A stretch of 64,000 bases of DNA from JAUVXJ01 sp964577995 (GCA_964577995.1 CAZOBP010000001.1:16336-80335), one strand, 5' to 3'. Counted from the stretch's first letter, positions 24,703-33,227 are shown. Made by a program: numbers and translations. Notes: generated by a model not told the origin, from the letters alone.

Positions 24703-25480
24703 GGTCTCCGCCCGCACGTGGAGAGGCTATCAGCTCTCCCGAGTACCTTTCCCATTCGCTGTACACACAACCACAGTACTGTTGACGATAGAGATCATGC
24801 TCGCGAGTCAACCGTCCCCTCTCCGACCATCCTCTCCGGAGATTCTCGAAATGGAAGTCCACACCGTGCTCGCTGGCCGCTGCCATGCCGGCCTCATGGA
24901 TCTGCTCTTGGTCCTGATGTGGACTGATCAAGAGCGTGGTCGTGAAGGCGTCGAAACCTTGCTCGGCGGCCGCCTGCGCCGTCTTGGTGAGCCTCATCGC
25001 ATAGCAGAGGCGACACCGCTCCCCGTGGGCCTCGTGGCCAACCACAGCGCGCAGGAACTCACGCATCTCGTAGGCTTCTCCGCGTAGCAGCGGCAAGTCC
25101 ACAGATGCAGCGTATGCCTCCATGGCAGCCAACCTCTTCTCATGCTCCATGAAGGGATGGATATTGGGGTTGTACCAAAAGCCTGTTACCTCGAAGCCTT
25201 CTTCCCGCAGCCGGTCGATGCTGTAGGTCGAGCACGGCCCACAGCACGTGTGCAGCAGGATCCTCCTACCCTCGCCGACACCCTGGAGTTCCTCTGGTTC
25301 AGACTCGGGGGGCAGCTCGACAGCATAGAGCAACTGAACGGTCAGAGGGTCCTCACAGACAACACGGGCCTTGCCCTGAGCGACCAGCGCCGTGGCTCTT
25401 TCGGGGGAGCAAGAAGAGAGTGGCCTGTGGTTGCTGTCGAGAACCCGCACCGTCTTCATCTTGGCCTCAGCAAGGTTCAC
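24695..25480 (-). CDS. queH: Epoxyqueuosine reductase QueH with RRXRR-like N-terminus
   Basis: 261 residues. GTG start at 25480 overlaps the ruvB stop (GTGA). Residues about 74-250 are QueH (DUF208): C79-C80 in LLHTCCGPCS, C156/C159 in GERCRLC, and C236/C238 in QYCGC, the cysteine set expected for metal cluster binding. QueH reduces epoxyqueuosine to queuosine in tRNA, replacing the unrelated QueG. Residues 9-56 form a separate module (VRVLDSNHRPLSSCSPERAT, then ALVAQGKARVV, then LTVQLLY) that resembles the RRXRR or PLMP domain found at the N-terminus of IscB and HNH proteins. A Glu-rich linker (57-72) separates the two. Confidence 0.88.
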   Translation of the reverse strand: MNLAEAKMKTVRVLDSNHRPLSSCSPERATALVAQGKARVVCEDPLTVQLLYAVELPPESEPEELQGVGEGRRILLHTCCGPCSTYSIDRLREEGFEVTGFWYNPNIHPFMEHEKRLAAMEAYAASVDLPLLRGEAYEMREFLRAVVGHEAHGERCRLCYAMRLTKTAQAAAEQGFDAFTTTLLISPHQDQEQIHEAGMAAASEHGVDFHFENLRRGWSERGRLTREHDLYRQQYCGCVYSEWERYSGELIASPRAGGDHE

Positions 25481-26502
25481 AGCAATCGGGCCTGCGGAGG
25501 CTCCTTATCGTAGGGGATGCCCAGGTGCCCGTAGGCCAGCTTGGTGGCCACTCTACCTCGGGGCGTACGGTCTATGAAACCTAGCTGAAGCAGGTATGGC
25601 TCGTACACATCCATGATCGTGTCCGCCTCTTCGCAGATCGACGCCGCGATAGTGTCCAGCCCTACCGGTCCACCACCGAATTTCACGATGATCGTCTCGA
25701 TGACCCGCCGATCTATGTCGTCCAGTCCCAGCGCGTCTATCTCCAGCATCCTCAGGGCCTGATGAGCTACTTCTTGGGTAATCACACCATCTGCTCGCAC
25801 CTGAGCATAGTCCCGTACACGTCTGAGCAGGCGGTTGGCCACACGCGGCGTCCCTCTGGCGCGTCTGGAGACCTCTTCCACCCCACCCACGTCGATCTCC
25901 ACCCCCAACAAGAGTGCGGAGCGCTCGACGATACACCCCATTTCCGCCCGGTCGTAGAAATCGAGACGGCGCACAACTCCGAAGCGATCTCGGAGTGGTG
26001 CGGTCAGCAAGGCGATGCGAGTCGTGGCTCCGATGACCGTGAAGCGCGGCAAGGGCAGGTGGATGGTCTTGGCGCTGGGTCCCTTCCCTATAACGATGTC
26101 CAATGCGTAGTCTTCCATGGCAGGATACAGCCGCTCTTCCACGGGTCTGCTGAGTCGGTGCACCTCGTCTATGAACAGTATGTCCCGTTGGCCCAGATTG
26201 GTGATTATCGCAGCCAGGTCCCCTGCTCGCTCCAGAGCCGGACCCGAGGTCACGGTGATCTTGACGCCCATCTCCAGAGCTACGATGTGAGCCAGTGTGG
26301 TCTTTCCCAACCCGGGGGGACCGTACAGCAGGACGTGGTCGAGGGCATCGCCTCTGCTCGTGGCGGCCTCTAGAAGAATGCGGATGTTCTCCTTCGTCTT
26401 CGACTGCCCTATGAATTCCTCCAGGCTGCGGGGCCTCAGACTCGTTTCGTGCATCCGCTCCTCGCCCGCGGCACGTGGAGACACTACCCGCTGTTCTGCC
26501 AC
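25477..26502 (-). CDS. ruvB: Holliday junction branch migration ATPase RuvB
   Basis: 341 residues from GTG 26502, which has GGGAGG 5 bases upstream; the longer frame to 26583 is not supported. Walker A is GPPGLGKTT, Walker B and sensor ILFIDEVHRL, RuvB signature LRPRSLEEFIGQ near the start, and the C-terminal winged helix ends PRGRVATKLAYGHLGIP. RuvB drives branch migration with RuvA. It heads the minus-strand operon ruvB-queH-GT-DUF2905-queA. Confidence 0.96.
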   Translation of the reverse strand: MAEQRVVSPRAAGEERMHETSLRPRSLEEFIGQSKTKENIRILLEAATSRGDALDHVLLYGPPGLGKTTLAHIVALEMGVKITVTSGPALERAGDLAAIITNLGQRDILFIDEVHRLSRPVEERLYPAMEDYALDIVIGKGPSAKTIHLPLPRFTVIGATTRIALLTAPLRDRFGVVRRLDFYDRAEMGCIVERSALLLGVEIDVGGVEEVSRRARGTPRVANRLLRRVRDYAQVRADGVITQEVAHQALRMLEIDALGLDDIDRRVIETIIVKFGGGPVGLDTIAASICEEADTIMDVYEPYLLQLGFIDRTPRGRVATKLAYGHLGIPYDKEPPQARLL

Positions 26503-26538
26503 GACTACCTCCCGGTCGCCTTCAAGCCGTACGAGCGT

Positions 26539-26547
26539 ATTATACCA
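26539..26547 (-). promoter_or_regulatory. Extended -10 promoter for ruvB operon
   Basis: Minus strand: TGGTATAAT, with TATAAT at 26539-26544. The -35 position holds TTTCCC, a weak match. The leader to the GTG at 26502 is about 30 bases. Confidence 0.6.
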
Positions 26548-26657
26548 GAGGGGCATCGTCTGGGAAAGCTCTGAAGCGCACACAGCAAGAAAGGGAGATT
26601 TCGCCAGGTTCTGCTAGGATCAAGGAGATTTCGGGCGCTCGCATACGCCAGGGTGCA

Positions 26658-26686
26658 TTGACACCGCCAGCAAAATACAGTATATA
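26658..26686 (+). promoter_or_regulatory. Promoter for dksA/traR-like gene
   Basis: TTGACA (26658-26663), 17-base spacer, TATATA (26681-26686); an overlapping TATAGT at 26683-26688 is an alternative -10. Transcript start is expected near 26693, giving a leader of about 95 bases. Confidence 0.7.
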
Positions 26687-26725
26687 GTATAGGTCCACAT
26701 GTCACACGGTGTTGGCGAAGCGGAT

Positions 26726-26750
26726 GCCCGCTGTCCGAATCACAGCGGGC
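26726..26750 (+). promoter_or_regulatory. Perfect hairpin in the dksA-like leader
   Basis: GCCCGCTGT (26726-26734) pairs perfectly with ACAGCGGGC (26742-26750), a 9-bp GC-rich stem with a 7-base loop. It falls wholly within the predicted 5' leader, 36 bases before the TTG start. There is no T tract after it, so it is more likely a stability or regulatory element than a terminator. Confidence 0.55.
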
Positions 26751-26786
26751 CATTTGGGTTTAGAAGAGGATGATCGGGAGGACGTC

Positions 26787-27158
26787 TTGACCGAGGACAA
26801 GTGGAAGCAGGTCAGGGAAAAGCTTGAGGCCGCCCAGCAAGAAACAGTGGCCGAGATCAGTCGCTTGAGCGAGGTGCTGAAGTCCGAGCTAGACGCCGAC
26901 CCTGAGGAGGGAGATCCAGACCTGTACGAACGCGAGAAGACGCTCGCTCTTCTGGGGAACTTGGAGGAGAAACAGTACTCCCTATCCCACGCACTAGCTA
27001 AGATGGACGACGGTACCTACGGCAAATGCGAGGTCTGTGGTCAGGACATCATTCCCGAGCGTCTCGAAGCTCTGCCGTACACCACCTACTGCGTGCAGTG
27101 CAAGGCACTGGTGGAGAGGGGTGTCATTGCCGGACCGTCCACACAGCTAGCTCGCTGA
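26787..27158 (+). CDS. DksA/TraR-family C4 zinc-finger protein
   Basis: 123 residues from TTG 26787, which has GGGAGG 5 bases upstream. The in-frame GTG at 26709 would run through the leader hairpin and has no site. An N-terminal coiled-coil of about 70 residues is followed by a C4 finger, C81/C84 (GKCEVC) and C102/C105 (YCVQC). DksA/TraR proteins enter the RNA polymerase secondary channel and adjust initiation; short Chloroflexota and Firmicutes homologues (YteA-like) are less understood. The coiled-coil tip lacks a clear DxxDxA motif, so DksA-like activity is uncertain. Its last 12 bases overlap the convergent adenine deaminase gene. Confidence 0.85.
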   Translation: MTEDKWKQVREKLEAAQQETVAEISRLSEVLKSELDADPEEGDPDLYEREKTLALLGNLEEKQYSLSHALAKMDDGTYGKCEVCGQDIIPERLEALPYTTYCVQCKALVERGVIAGPSTQLAR

Positions 27159-28937
27159 CACCGGCCAAACTACACGCCCCTCCTTGACATCGCGCAGCCC
27201 CTGGGGTGTCAACCGTATCCACGGTAGCGTGGAGAAGGTCAGGAATCCAATCGTGAACACTGGATTGTCCAGATGGCATCCCATATCCCGGAGTATCCCG
27301 TTCATTCGCGCTATCTGACCAGCCAGTACCCCGAGTGGCTCCACAGACATCACGCCCCCGATGGGAAGCGGTATCTCAGACAGAACTTCTCCGTCGTGTG
27401 CTAGCACCAGACCGCCACCTAGCTCCTGCATGTGTTGGAAGGCCAGCACCATGTCTTCCTCTCGACGACCGATGACCATCGGCCGATGCGGCTCATGCGC
27501 CACACTGGAGGCAAGCCCGCCAACAGGCGCACCGAGGCCCGTCAGGAACGCAGTCCTGAAGCCGGGCAGGTCCGCGTTCAGCAAGGCGATCTTGAGCACG
27601 TCACTGTCATCGGCCAGCCGAATGTGACCGTTGCGAACGGGGAGGGAGACGTCTTGGCGCTCAGTGATGGTCCGATCCAAGATGTGAATCGCCGGCACGG
27701 TGATCCAATCCGCGAGTTCCGGGCTCCGGACCTCGAAGTCCCTGGCGTCCACGCTCCTGGGAAGCACCCGGTGGGGCAGCCAGGCCAGCCGGAGCGCCTC
27801 GGCCGGTAGGGAAGGTTGCTCTATTGCCGACTCGCCGTCCCTGGCTGCGACGCGGCCACTCGCGATCACCAGTCTAGGCGTCACTTCTCTCAGATCATCC
27901 ACCACCAGTATGTCCGCTAGTCTACCGGGCGCGATACCGCCGATTTGCGCGTCCAGACCCAGGTATCTGGCCGGATTCACGGTAGCCATCTGGATGGCGA
28001 CCATCGGTCGGATTCCTTGCTCCATGGCCGTACGCACCAGGCTATCCATGTAGCCTCGCTCGAGTATCGAGGGCGGATCCATCCAGTCCGGGGTGAGCAT
28101 CACTCTGGCCGTATCCACACTGGGCTCCCCCGCCACGAACTCCGCCAGGTGCTCCAGGTCCTGTCGGATGGAACCGTGACGCAGCATGATGTGCAATCCC
28201 AGCCGGAGTCTGTCCCTGGCCTCCCGCGCGTTGATCGCCTCGTGGCACGAGGTCAACCCTGCCGCCACCAGCGCGCCGAGCTTCTCGTAGGACGCCCCCG
28301 GAGTATGCCCCTCGATCCGTTGCTCCAAACGTCGCGCGACGGCGAACTTGCGAAGCAGGTCCTCGTCGCCGGAGATGACCCTGGGCCACGGAGTCACCTC
28401 GCTGACAGCCCTCATCTCCGGCCTCCTCAGGCACTTCTCCACCTCCTCCAGCGTGAGCACCGGCTCGCCCTCTATCTCCGGGAGGGGCGGTGTGGCCACA
28501 GGAACACTGAAGAAGAACTTCAAAGGCAGGTCCCTGGTAATCTCCACGAGCATCTCCAGGGCCCTCAGCCCCAGAGCTCCAACCGCGTCGTGGGGATCGG
28601 CCATCAAGGCGGTCGTGCCGGCGGCGAGGAGATGCGGAGTCAACGTCAAGGGGTTGGCGAAGAAGTCCACATGCGCGTGAGCATCCACGAAGCCAGGGAC
28701 AAGAAAGGATCCCTCGACGTCTATCACTTCGGTCTCGGAGCCTACCTCCCTTGCTGGCGGACCCGCGTAGGCTATGTGTTTCCCCCAGACGAGGATCTGT
28801 TGACCGTCGAGTATCTCGCCGGAATACACGTTGACGAGCCTGCCGTTGAGCAAGCAAAGATCCGGCTCTCGTCTGCCCAGAGCAACCTCCATCAGTGTTC
28901 TTCTGCTCTCCAGAGTGTCCTCACTATCCACCATCAT
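27147..28937 (-). CDS. ade: Adenine deaminase
   Basis: 596 residues. It is an amidohydrolase-superfamily enzyme of the AdeC type: VPGFVDAHAHVD metal motif near 75-86, ADPHDAVG near 112-119, GHTPGASYEKL, GLTSCHEAINAREA with the catalytic region, LTPDWMDPP, and the C-terminal half (about 415-590) characteristic of adenine deaminase, including LGAPVGGLASSVAHE. It converts adenine to hypoxanthine and ammonia. The start ATG overlaps the stop of the upstream amidohydrolase (ATGA). Last gene of a five-gene overlapping operon. Confidence 0.9.
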   Translation of the reverse strand: MMVDSEDTLESRRTLMEVALGRREPDLCLLNGRLVNVYSGEILDGQQILVWGKHIAYAGPPAREVGSETEVIDVEGSFLVPGFVDAHAHVDFFANPLTLTPHLLAAGTTALMADPHDAVGALGLRALEMLVEITRDLPLKFFFSVPVATPPLPEIEGEPVLTLEEVEKCLRRPEMRAVSEVTPWPRVISGDEDLLRKFAVARRLEQRIEGHTPGASYEKLGALVAAGLTSCHEAINAREARDRLRLGLHIMLRHGSIRQDLEHLAEFVAGEPSVDTARVMLTPDWMDPPSILERGYMDSLVRTAMEQGIRPMVAIQMATVNPARYLGLDAQIGGIAPGRLADILVVDDLREVTPRLVIASGRVAARDGESAIEQPSLPAEALRLAWLPHRVLPRSVDARDFEVRSPELADWITVPAIHILDRTITERQDVSLPVRNGHIRLADDSDVLKIALLNADLPGFRTAFLTGLGAPVGGLASSVAHEPHRPMVIGRREEDMVLAFQHMQELGGGLVLAHDGEVLSEIPLPIGGVMSVEPLGVLAGQIARMNGILRDMGCHLDNPVFTIGFLTFSTLPWIRLTPQGLRDVKEGRVVWPVSAS

Positions 28938-29770
28938 CGTCGCAAGCCCAGCAATCGGGCAGCATTCCCTCCCAGGATCTTGGCCTTGCTCTCCTCGCTC
29001 AGGGGCAGACTACGGATATCTGCGATGTTGCCCTTGATATCGGTGAGGGCGGGCCAGTCCGAACCGAAGATGATCTTATCCGCGTTCCTCTCCAGGTTGG
29101 GGAAGTAGGTAGGCAGCTTCAGCGGCGGAAGGCCCGTGATTTCCATGTACACATTTTCGTGCAACTGGGCCAGGAAGAACGCTGCGTCGTACCAGAAGCC
29201 TCGCCCACTATGGGCCATGAGGATCACAAGCTCCGGGAAATCGACCACCACGTCATCCACGTACAGCGGATCGCCATACTTCAGTCGTGCCCCGTGGAAC
29301 ACCGATGAGCCGGTATGGACCAGGATTGGCACTCCCAGCCTCTGGGCCTCGGCATACATGGGGTACAAGCGGCTGTCGTTGACGTAGAAGTGCTGGTAGG
29401 TGGGGTACAGCTTCAGCCCTCGACAGCCGATATCGCTGATACAGTGGCGCAATTCGCTCCCCAGGTCGGCAGTGACGTAGGGATTGATGTTCGCGAAAGG
29501 TATGAGCCGGTCACTAGCCTCGCAGAACTCCGCCACTCGCTCGTTAGGGCTGGTGCCGGTGATCGACGGGTTGGTCTCGGCCAGGGCTACCGCGTAGTCC
29601 ACCCCCTGCTCGTCCAGATAGTCGAGCATCGCCTGTGGGCTGCTCAACACCCGACGGAGATGAACGATGGTCTCCTCGCCTGCATGCTCTCTGAGCCAGC
29701 CGCAGAACCAATCGCTGTACTCGTCGGCCGTGGTCACGTGGAAGTGGAAATCAACGACTGGCGGATTCAT
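28934..29770 (-). CDS. Amidohydrolase-2 family TIM-barrel hydrolase
   Basis: 278 residues from ATG 29770, which overlaps the upstream stop (ATGA). The metal-binding opening is VVDFHFHVT, with LVHTGSS, LMAHSGRG and the closing FGSDWPALTD. This is the amidohydrolase-related (PF04909-type) family containing decarboxylases and lactonases such as ACMSD and related enzymes. The substrate cannot be told. Conserved barrel-end histidines and the terminal Asp (GSDWP) are present, so it is probably active. It is fourth in the operon, between a sugar-isomerase-like barrel and adenine deaminase. Confidence 0.83.
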   Translation of the reverse strand: MNPPVVDFHFHVTTADEYSDWFCGWLREHAGEETIVHLRRVLSSPQAMLDYLDEQGVDYAVALAETNPSITGTSPNERVAEFCEASDRLIPFANINPYVTADLGSELRHCISDIGCRGLKLYPTYQHFYVNDSRLYPMYAEAQRLGVPILVHTGSSVFHGARLKYGDPLYVDDVVVDFPELVILMAHSGRGFWYDAAFFLAQLHENVYMEITGLPPLKLPTYFPNLERNADKIIFGSDWPALTDIKGNIADIRSLPLSEESKAKILGGNAARLLGLRR

Positions 29771-30621
29771 AACCATGGTTGCACCCGCTCCAGACTCTCC
29801 AGCAAGTCGTCTTCGTTGTTCACCTCTAGGATCACCACTCCCCCGTAGCCTCCTTCATCCAGTCTATTCATCAGCGCCACATAGTCCACCGAGCCTCTTC
29901 CCAGCGGCAAGTGATCTCTCGTGGCGGGGACGCGCCCGCCCACAGCCATGGCGTCGTGTAGGTGTATCTCGCCTATGAGCCCCCAATACCGATCGAGGAA
30001 CTCCAGCGGATCTCCGCCTTGTACGGCAAGGTGTCCCACGTCGAAACAGATCTTCGTCCCCTGCCGCTCCACCAGTGGCGCGAACAACTCGAAAGGGATT
30101 CGCTCCAGGTTCTCCACACACAGCTCATCCAGACAAATCACGCCGCCCAGCTCCCCCAGGGTGCGCTCGGCACTCCGCAAGATCTCGCCCAGGAGCTGCT
30201 GCTTCTCCCCTTCCGGCATCTGTTGAAGCGTCCCCAGCAGCGAAGTCCAGACACCCCACAAGTGAACCACGTAGGATTCGATGGACAGGCCCCGCGTCGC
30301 CTCCAGCACCTGCGACATACACATCACGGTGGCCTGACGCACCGGCTCCGCGAGGCTGGCACCGTCGAGCCATAGGAACGGTAAGTGGATACTGCACGCG
30401 AAGCCCAGTTCTCTCTGCAACTCCGCCACCTGCTCGTAGTAGCCCTTGCCGAACGCATCAGGGTATAGAGTCGTGAAATCGCCATTCAATTCGACAGCGC
30501 TCACCTGCAACTCCTCCACGAGTCGACGGATGGCGCGCAGATGCGCCTCCCTCGCGTCTCGAGACCCGCTGCCCTTCAAACCCCAGCCCACCAATGGGAT
30601 CACCCCGGCGCCCAACTTCAC
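29767..30621 (-). CDS. Xylose-isomerase-like TIM-barrel protein
   Basis: 284 residues from GTG 30621, which overlaps the MazG-like stop (GTGA). It belongs to the AP-endonuclease-2/sugar phosphate isomerase-epimerase superfamily: SAVELNGDFTTLYPD near the first strands, VICLDELCVEN, KICFDVGHLAVQGGD and IGEIHLHDAM, all typical metal-site segments. Function within this large family (isomerase, epimerase, dehydratase or endonuclease IV-like) is not resolvable by eye; lack of several endonuclease IV residues makes a carbohydrate or cyclitol substrate more likely. Confidence 0.8.
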   Translation of the reverse strand: MKLGAGVIPLVGWGLKGSGSRDAREAHLRAIRRLVEELQVSAVELNGDFTTLYPDAFGKGYYEQVAELQRELGFACSIHLPFLWLDGASLAEPVRQATVMCMSQVLEATRGLSIESYVVHLWGVWTSLLGTLQQMPEGEKQQLLGEILRSAERTLGELGGVICLDELCVENLERIPFELFAPLVERQGTKICFDVGHLAVQGGDPLEFLDRYWGLIGEIHLHDAMAVGGRVPATRDHLPLGRGSVDYVALMNRLDEGGYGGVVILEVNNEDDLLESLERVQPWL

Positions 30622-30998
30622 GATCCGTTTCCCTTCTCCGAGTCGAGCCAGGAGGAGATGCCCCTGCACTCCTCTTCAGGGTACTTCTCGGCATTCTTGG
30701 CCAGCTTGTCCAGTACCGCAGTGGTCACGTCAAGTTCGACTGAGTTGGCGAAGCTGAGAGCATAGATAAGAACATCCGCCAGTTCCTCTGCAATTCTCGC
30801 TACGCTGCCATCATCATCCGCCTGCCTACGCGCCTCATCGGACTCCAGCCACAAGAACTCCTCCATGAGTTCGGCCGCCTCGATGGCGATGGCCATGCTC
30901 AGGTTCTTGGGAGTGTGGAACTGCTCCCACTCCCGCCTGTCCCTGAACTCCCTCACCGCTCGTCTGAGACTCTCAAGGGTGGTGTTGCTGTCATCCAT
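30618..30998 (-). CDS. MazG-like nucleotide pyrophosphohydrolase
   Basis: 126 residues from ATG 30998, overlapping the upstream gene by 8 bases. All-alpha NTP pyrophosphatase motifs are seen: FHTPKNLSMAIAIEAAELME with the E-x-x-E pair, and EELADVLIYALSFAN with the E-x-x-D pair. Length and motifs match the small iMazG/dCTPase-like (RS21-C6) class that hydrolyses modified or excess (d)NTPs. It follows the TolB-like membrane gene and precedes catabolic enzymes, so it may feed a nucleotide-turnover path. Confidence 0.85.
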   Translation of the reverse strand: MDDSNTTLESLRRAVREFRDRREWEQFHTPKNLSMAIAIEAAELMEEFLWLESDEARRQADDDGSVARIAEELADVLIYALSFANSVELDVTTAVLDKLAKNAEKYPEEECRGISSWLDSEKGNGS

Positions 30999-32217
30999 CG
31001 TACTCACACCAAACCGGTTCCGTGTCATCGAAGGCGTTGTCCGTCAGGCGCATCTGGTCGCTGCCGTCTTGGCGCACGAGGTAGATCTCTCGGGCGTCGA
31101 GGCCCTCCCCCCGACCCGTGTAGGCTACGCACACTATCCACTCGCCGTCAGGCGACCACTGAGCCTGCTCCGCTCCTGAGGGAAACGACGTGATACGCCT
31201 CTGGTCGCTTGCGTCCGCATTCATGATGTATATCTGCTGGTTGCCTTCCCGGTCCGAGGTGAAGGCGATCAAATCGCTGTTCGGTGACCAGGCTGGATAC
31301 GAGTCCAGTCCGGGGTTCTCCGTCAGCCTGGAGATGGCTCCATCCTGAACGGAGATGCGGAAGATCTCCCAATTGCCCTGGCTCTGAGAGGCAAAGACCA
31401 GGAACGAGCCATCAGGAGACCAACTTGGCTGTTCCGCAAGCGAGTCCCCACTAGTGAGTTGAAACTGGCCGCCGCCATCGGGGTTCATGATGAACAGTTG
31501 GCTCAGACCATACCGATCTGAGACGAAGCCGATGCTTTCTCCGTCCGGCGCCCAGCGGGGCGAATGATCACGCCCCAGGCTGACCGTCAGGTCCAGACTC
31601 TGGCCCGTTTCCAGTTCCACCAGGCGTATGTCAGCACCACCTGTGGGCCGGCCCGCGGTGTAGAGCATGGCACCAGTATCGCCGCACGACGGCTGACGTT
31701 TCTCTTCTGGCCCACTGGTGATACCCTCGGATTCGCCGCCATCAGTCGGCATGGTGTAGATCTCGTAATTCCCGGTACGATTGCTGGCGAAGGCAATGCG
31801 CCCTGGTGGCGCGATGGCAACCACCAGGGATCGCGACTCCACGGCTGAGCCGGTAAGATCCCGCACTCGGACGGTGACTCGATGGTGCCCCGGGAGCTGG
31901 GCCATCCAGGAATGGGTGATAGACCAATCAGTCAAGCCAGTCACGCGAGGGCTGGGCAGCGAATCGACCACAGCCCCGTCCACCAGCAACTCGGACTTGA
32001 TCAGGCCTTTTCCCGTGGCCGCAGCGTGCACGACCATAGTCTCCCCCGCCACCACGATGGAGCCACTGGATGGAGAGACCATACGGAGTTCGGCAACCCC
32101 CACGCCAGAGAGTCCATAGCCCGCGATGAACACGATCAGAGCCCCACATGCCAGCACCAACGCCAGGCTGAGGGGAAGCAGTACAGCCTTCTCAGGAACG
32201 GAAACTCTCTCGGCCAC
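30991..32217 (-). CDS. Membrane-anchored TolB-like (PD40) propeller protein
   Basis: About 408 residues from a GTG at 32217 with AGGA 9 bases upstream; the start is uncertain. A membrane segment lies near 10-35, then an Ig-like domain (about 40-130, SPSSGSIVVAGETMVVHA). About six PD40/TolB propeller blades follow, seen as repeated RIAFASNRTGNYEIYTM, IGFVSDRYGLSQLFIM, LVFASQSQGNWEIFRI and IAFTSDREGNQQIYIM. The propeller would face outward. It heads the operon with mazG, two barrels and adenine deaminase, an odd partner for cytoplasmic enzymes. Its propeller is like that of the large lipoprotein at 48733-51225. Confidence 0.82.
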   Translation of the reverse strand: MAERVSVPEKAVLLPLSLALVLACGALIVFIAGYGLSGVGVAELRMVSPSSGSIVVAGETMVVHAAATGKGLIKSELLVDGAVVDSLPSPRVTGLTDWSITHSWMAQLPGHHRVTVRVRDLTGSAVESRSLVVAIAPPGRIAFASNRTGNYEIYTMPTDGGESEGITSGPEEKRQPSCGDTGAMLYTAGRPTGGADIRLVELETGQSLDLTVSLGRDHSPRWAPDGESIGFVSDRYGLSQLFIMNPDGGGQFQLTSGDSLAEQPSWSPDGSFLVFASQSQGNWEIFRISVQDGAISRLTENPGLDSYPAWSPNSDLIAFTSDREGNQQIYIMNADASDQRRITSFPSGAEQAQWSPDGEWIVCVAYTGRGEGLDAREIYLVRQDGSDQMRLTDNAFDDTEPVWCEYDG

Positions 32218-32269
32218 GGCGCACCGTCCTGTGTACACGACACCGACTCCCAGACTCCCAAGCATGCAA

Positions 32270-32308
32270 AACACAATCGCAGAGATCCTGAGTCAAGACC
32301 TCTGCGAT
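32270..32308 (-). terminator. Terminator after the secreted protein at 32349-33002
   Basis: Minus strand: ATCGCAGAG...CTCTGCGAT, a 9-bp stem (32276-32284 with 32300-32308), followed by TGTGTTTTGC. It lies about 40 bases after the stop at 32349. Confidence 0.6.
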
Positions 32309-32348
32309 CGTGACTACTTCGTGTCTTGAGGTTTGAGTTGCCAGCTCG

Positions 32349-33002
32349 CTACCCCTCGAAGGTTATGCCGTCGACGTTGAGCAAGACCTCACGGCCCGCC
32401 GTAGGCCACTTCTTCCACAACCTGATGAAGAGGGTCAGGCTCTTGGACTCAGCCTTGACATTCATGCAAAAGGAGTCCATCTCCTCACCAGGCTCGGTGC
32501 GTGGATAGACGGTGTCCCAGGGCAAGTCCGTCCAATCGTCCGCCGCCAGTGCAGACCAGTCGGTACCGCCGTGCTGGTCAATCCCCACCTGAGCAGTGTA
32601 GCCCCAGCTCATCGGATCCGGGTCTCCCGCTAGTGAGCGAAGCATGCCATGCAGGCACAGCTCATAGGTGGTGCCAGTCTCGACCGACAGCTCTTGGTAG
32701 ATGCCAGCGTAACGGTCGGGGTCCGAAGCTCCCCGGCATATGGTGTTGATCTCAATCAACTGGGAATGGGCACCATCATATACCACGGGAAGCCAGGTAT
32801 CGTCATGGAAGCTAGCGGTCATCTCACCGCCGTTGTCGAACTGGTGCCAACTGTAGGCAACACCATCGACGCCGAAACCGCCCTCGAAATCGCCATTGGT
32901 CACGAGGTTGTCCGCGGGTCCGGCAATGGAAGGCACGACAACGATGACCACGAGCAAGGCCAGCAACGCCAGAACGGATCCTATCCCGACTCGCACTTTC
33001 AT
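32349..33002 (-). CDS. Exported carbohydrate-binding-like protein
   Basis: 217 residues from ATG 33002, with GGGAGGAG upstream. A signal peptide covers residues 1-28, ending near PSIAG. The mature part opens NLVTNGDFEGGFG, the usual start of CBM-like jelly-roll domains in secreted proteins, and ends LLNVDGITFEG. No catalytic residues are evident, so it is probably a small secreted or cell-bound binding module. It is monocistronic: its own promoter is at 33228-33256 and a terminator follows. The leader is about 215 bases and contains a micro-ORF. Confidence 0.75.
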   Translation of the reverse strand: MKVRVGIGSVLALLALLVVIVVVPSIAGPADNLVTNGDFEGGFGVDGVAYSWHQFDNGGEMTASFHDDTWLPVVYDGAHSQLIEINTICRGASDPDRYAGIYQELSVETGTTYELCLHGMLRSLAGDPDPMSWGYTAQVGIDQHGGTDWSALAADDWTDLPWDTVYPRTEPGEEMDSFCMNVKAESKSLTLFIRLWKKWPTAGREVLLNVDGITFEG

Positions 33003-33077
33003 CACTCCTCCCTTGTCACATTCTAGCCAGCCCCGACTACTGCGCCAAACATCGGGGCATGGAGACGGGCACGGAAA

Positions 33078-33116
33078 TCACCGCAGCGTCGAAGCGGCGA
33101 CCTCCCCCACGGTCAC
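33078..33116 (-). other. Micro-ORF in the leader (MTVGEVAASTLR)
   Basis: A 12-codon frame starts with GTG 33116, placed 8 bases after a near-consensus GGAGG within AAAGGAGGTGATG. It ends with TGA at 33078, 73 bases before the next ribosome binding site region. It lies wholly inside the predicted leader of the exported protein gene. No codon bias suggests an amino-acid attenuator. It may be translated, or the site may be fortuitous. Confidence 0.4.
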
Positions 33117-33227
33117 GGACATCACCTCCTTTCGGTACATATCGCTGGCAGATCTCTCGAGTGCAAACAAAAGACCTGATGCCCACGCCCCCAGAGTCTC
33201 TTTCCATGAGGGCATCCCTTACCAAAC

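Noticed and set aside
27945..29108. Plus-strand 387-codon open frame
   Set aside because: Antisense to adenine deaminase and the amidohydrolase; no domain and no ribosome binding site.
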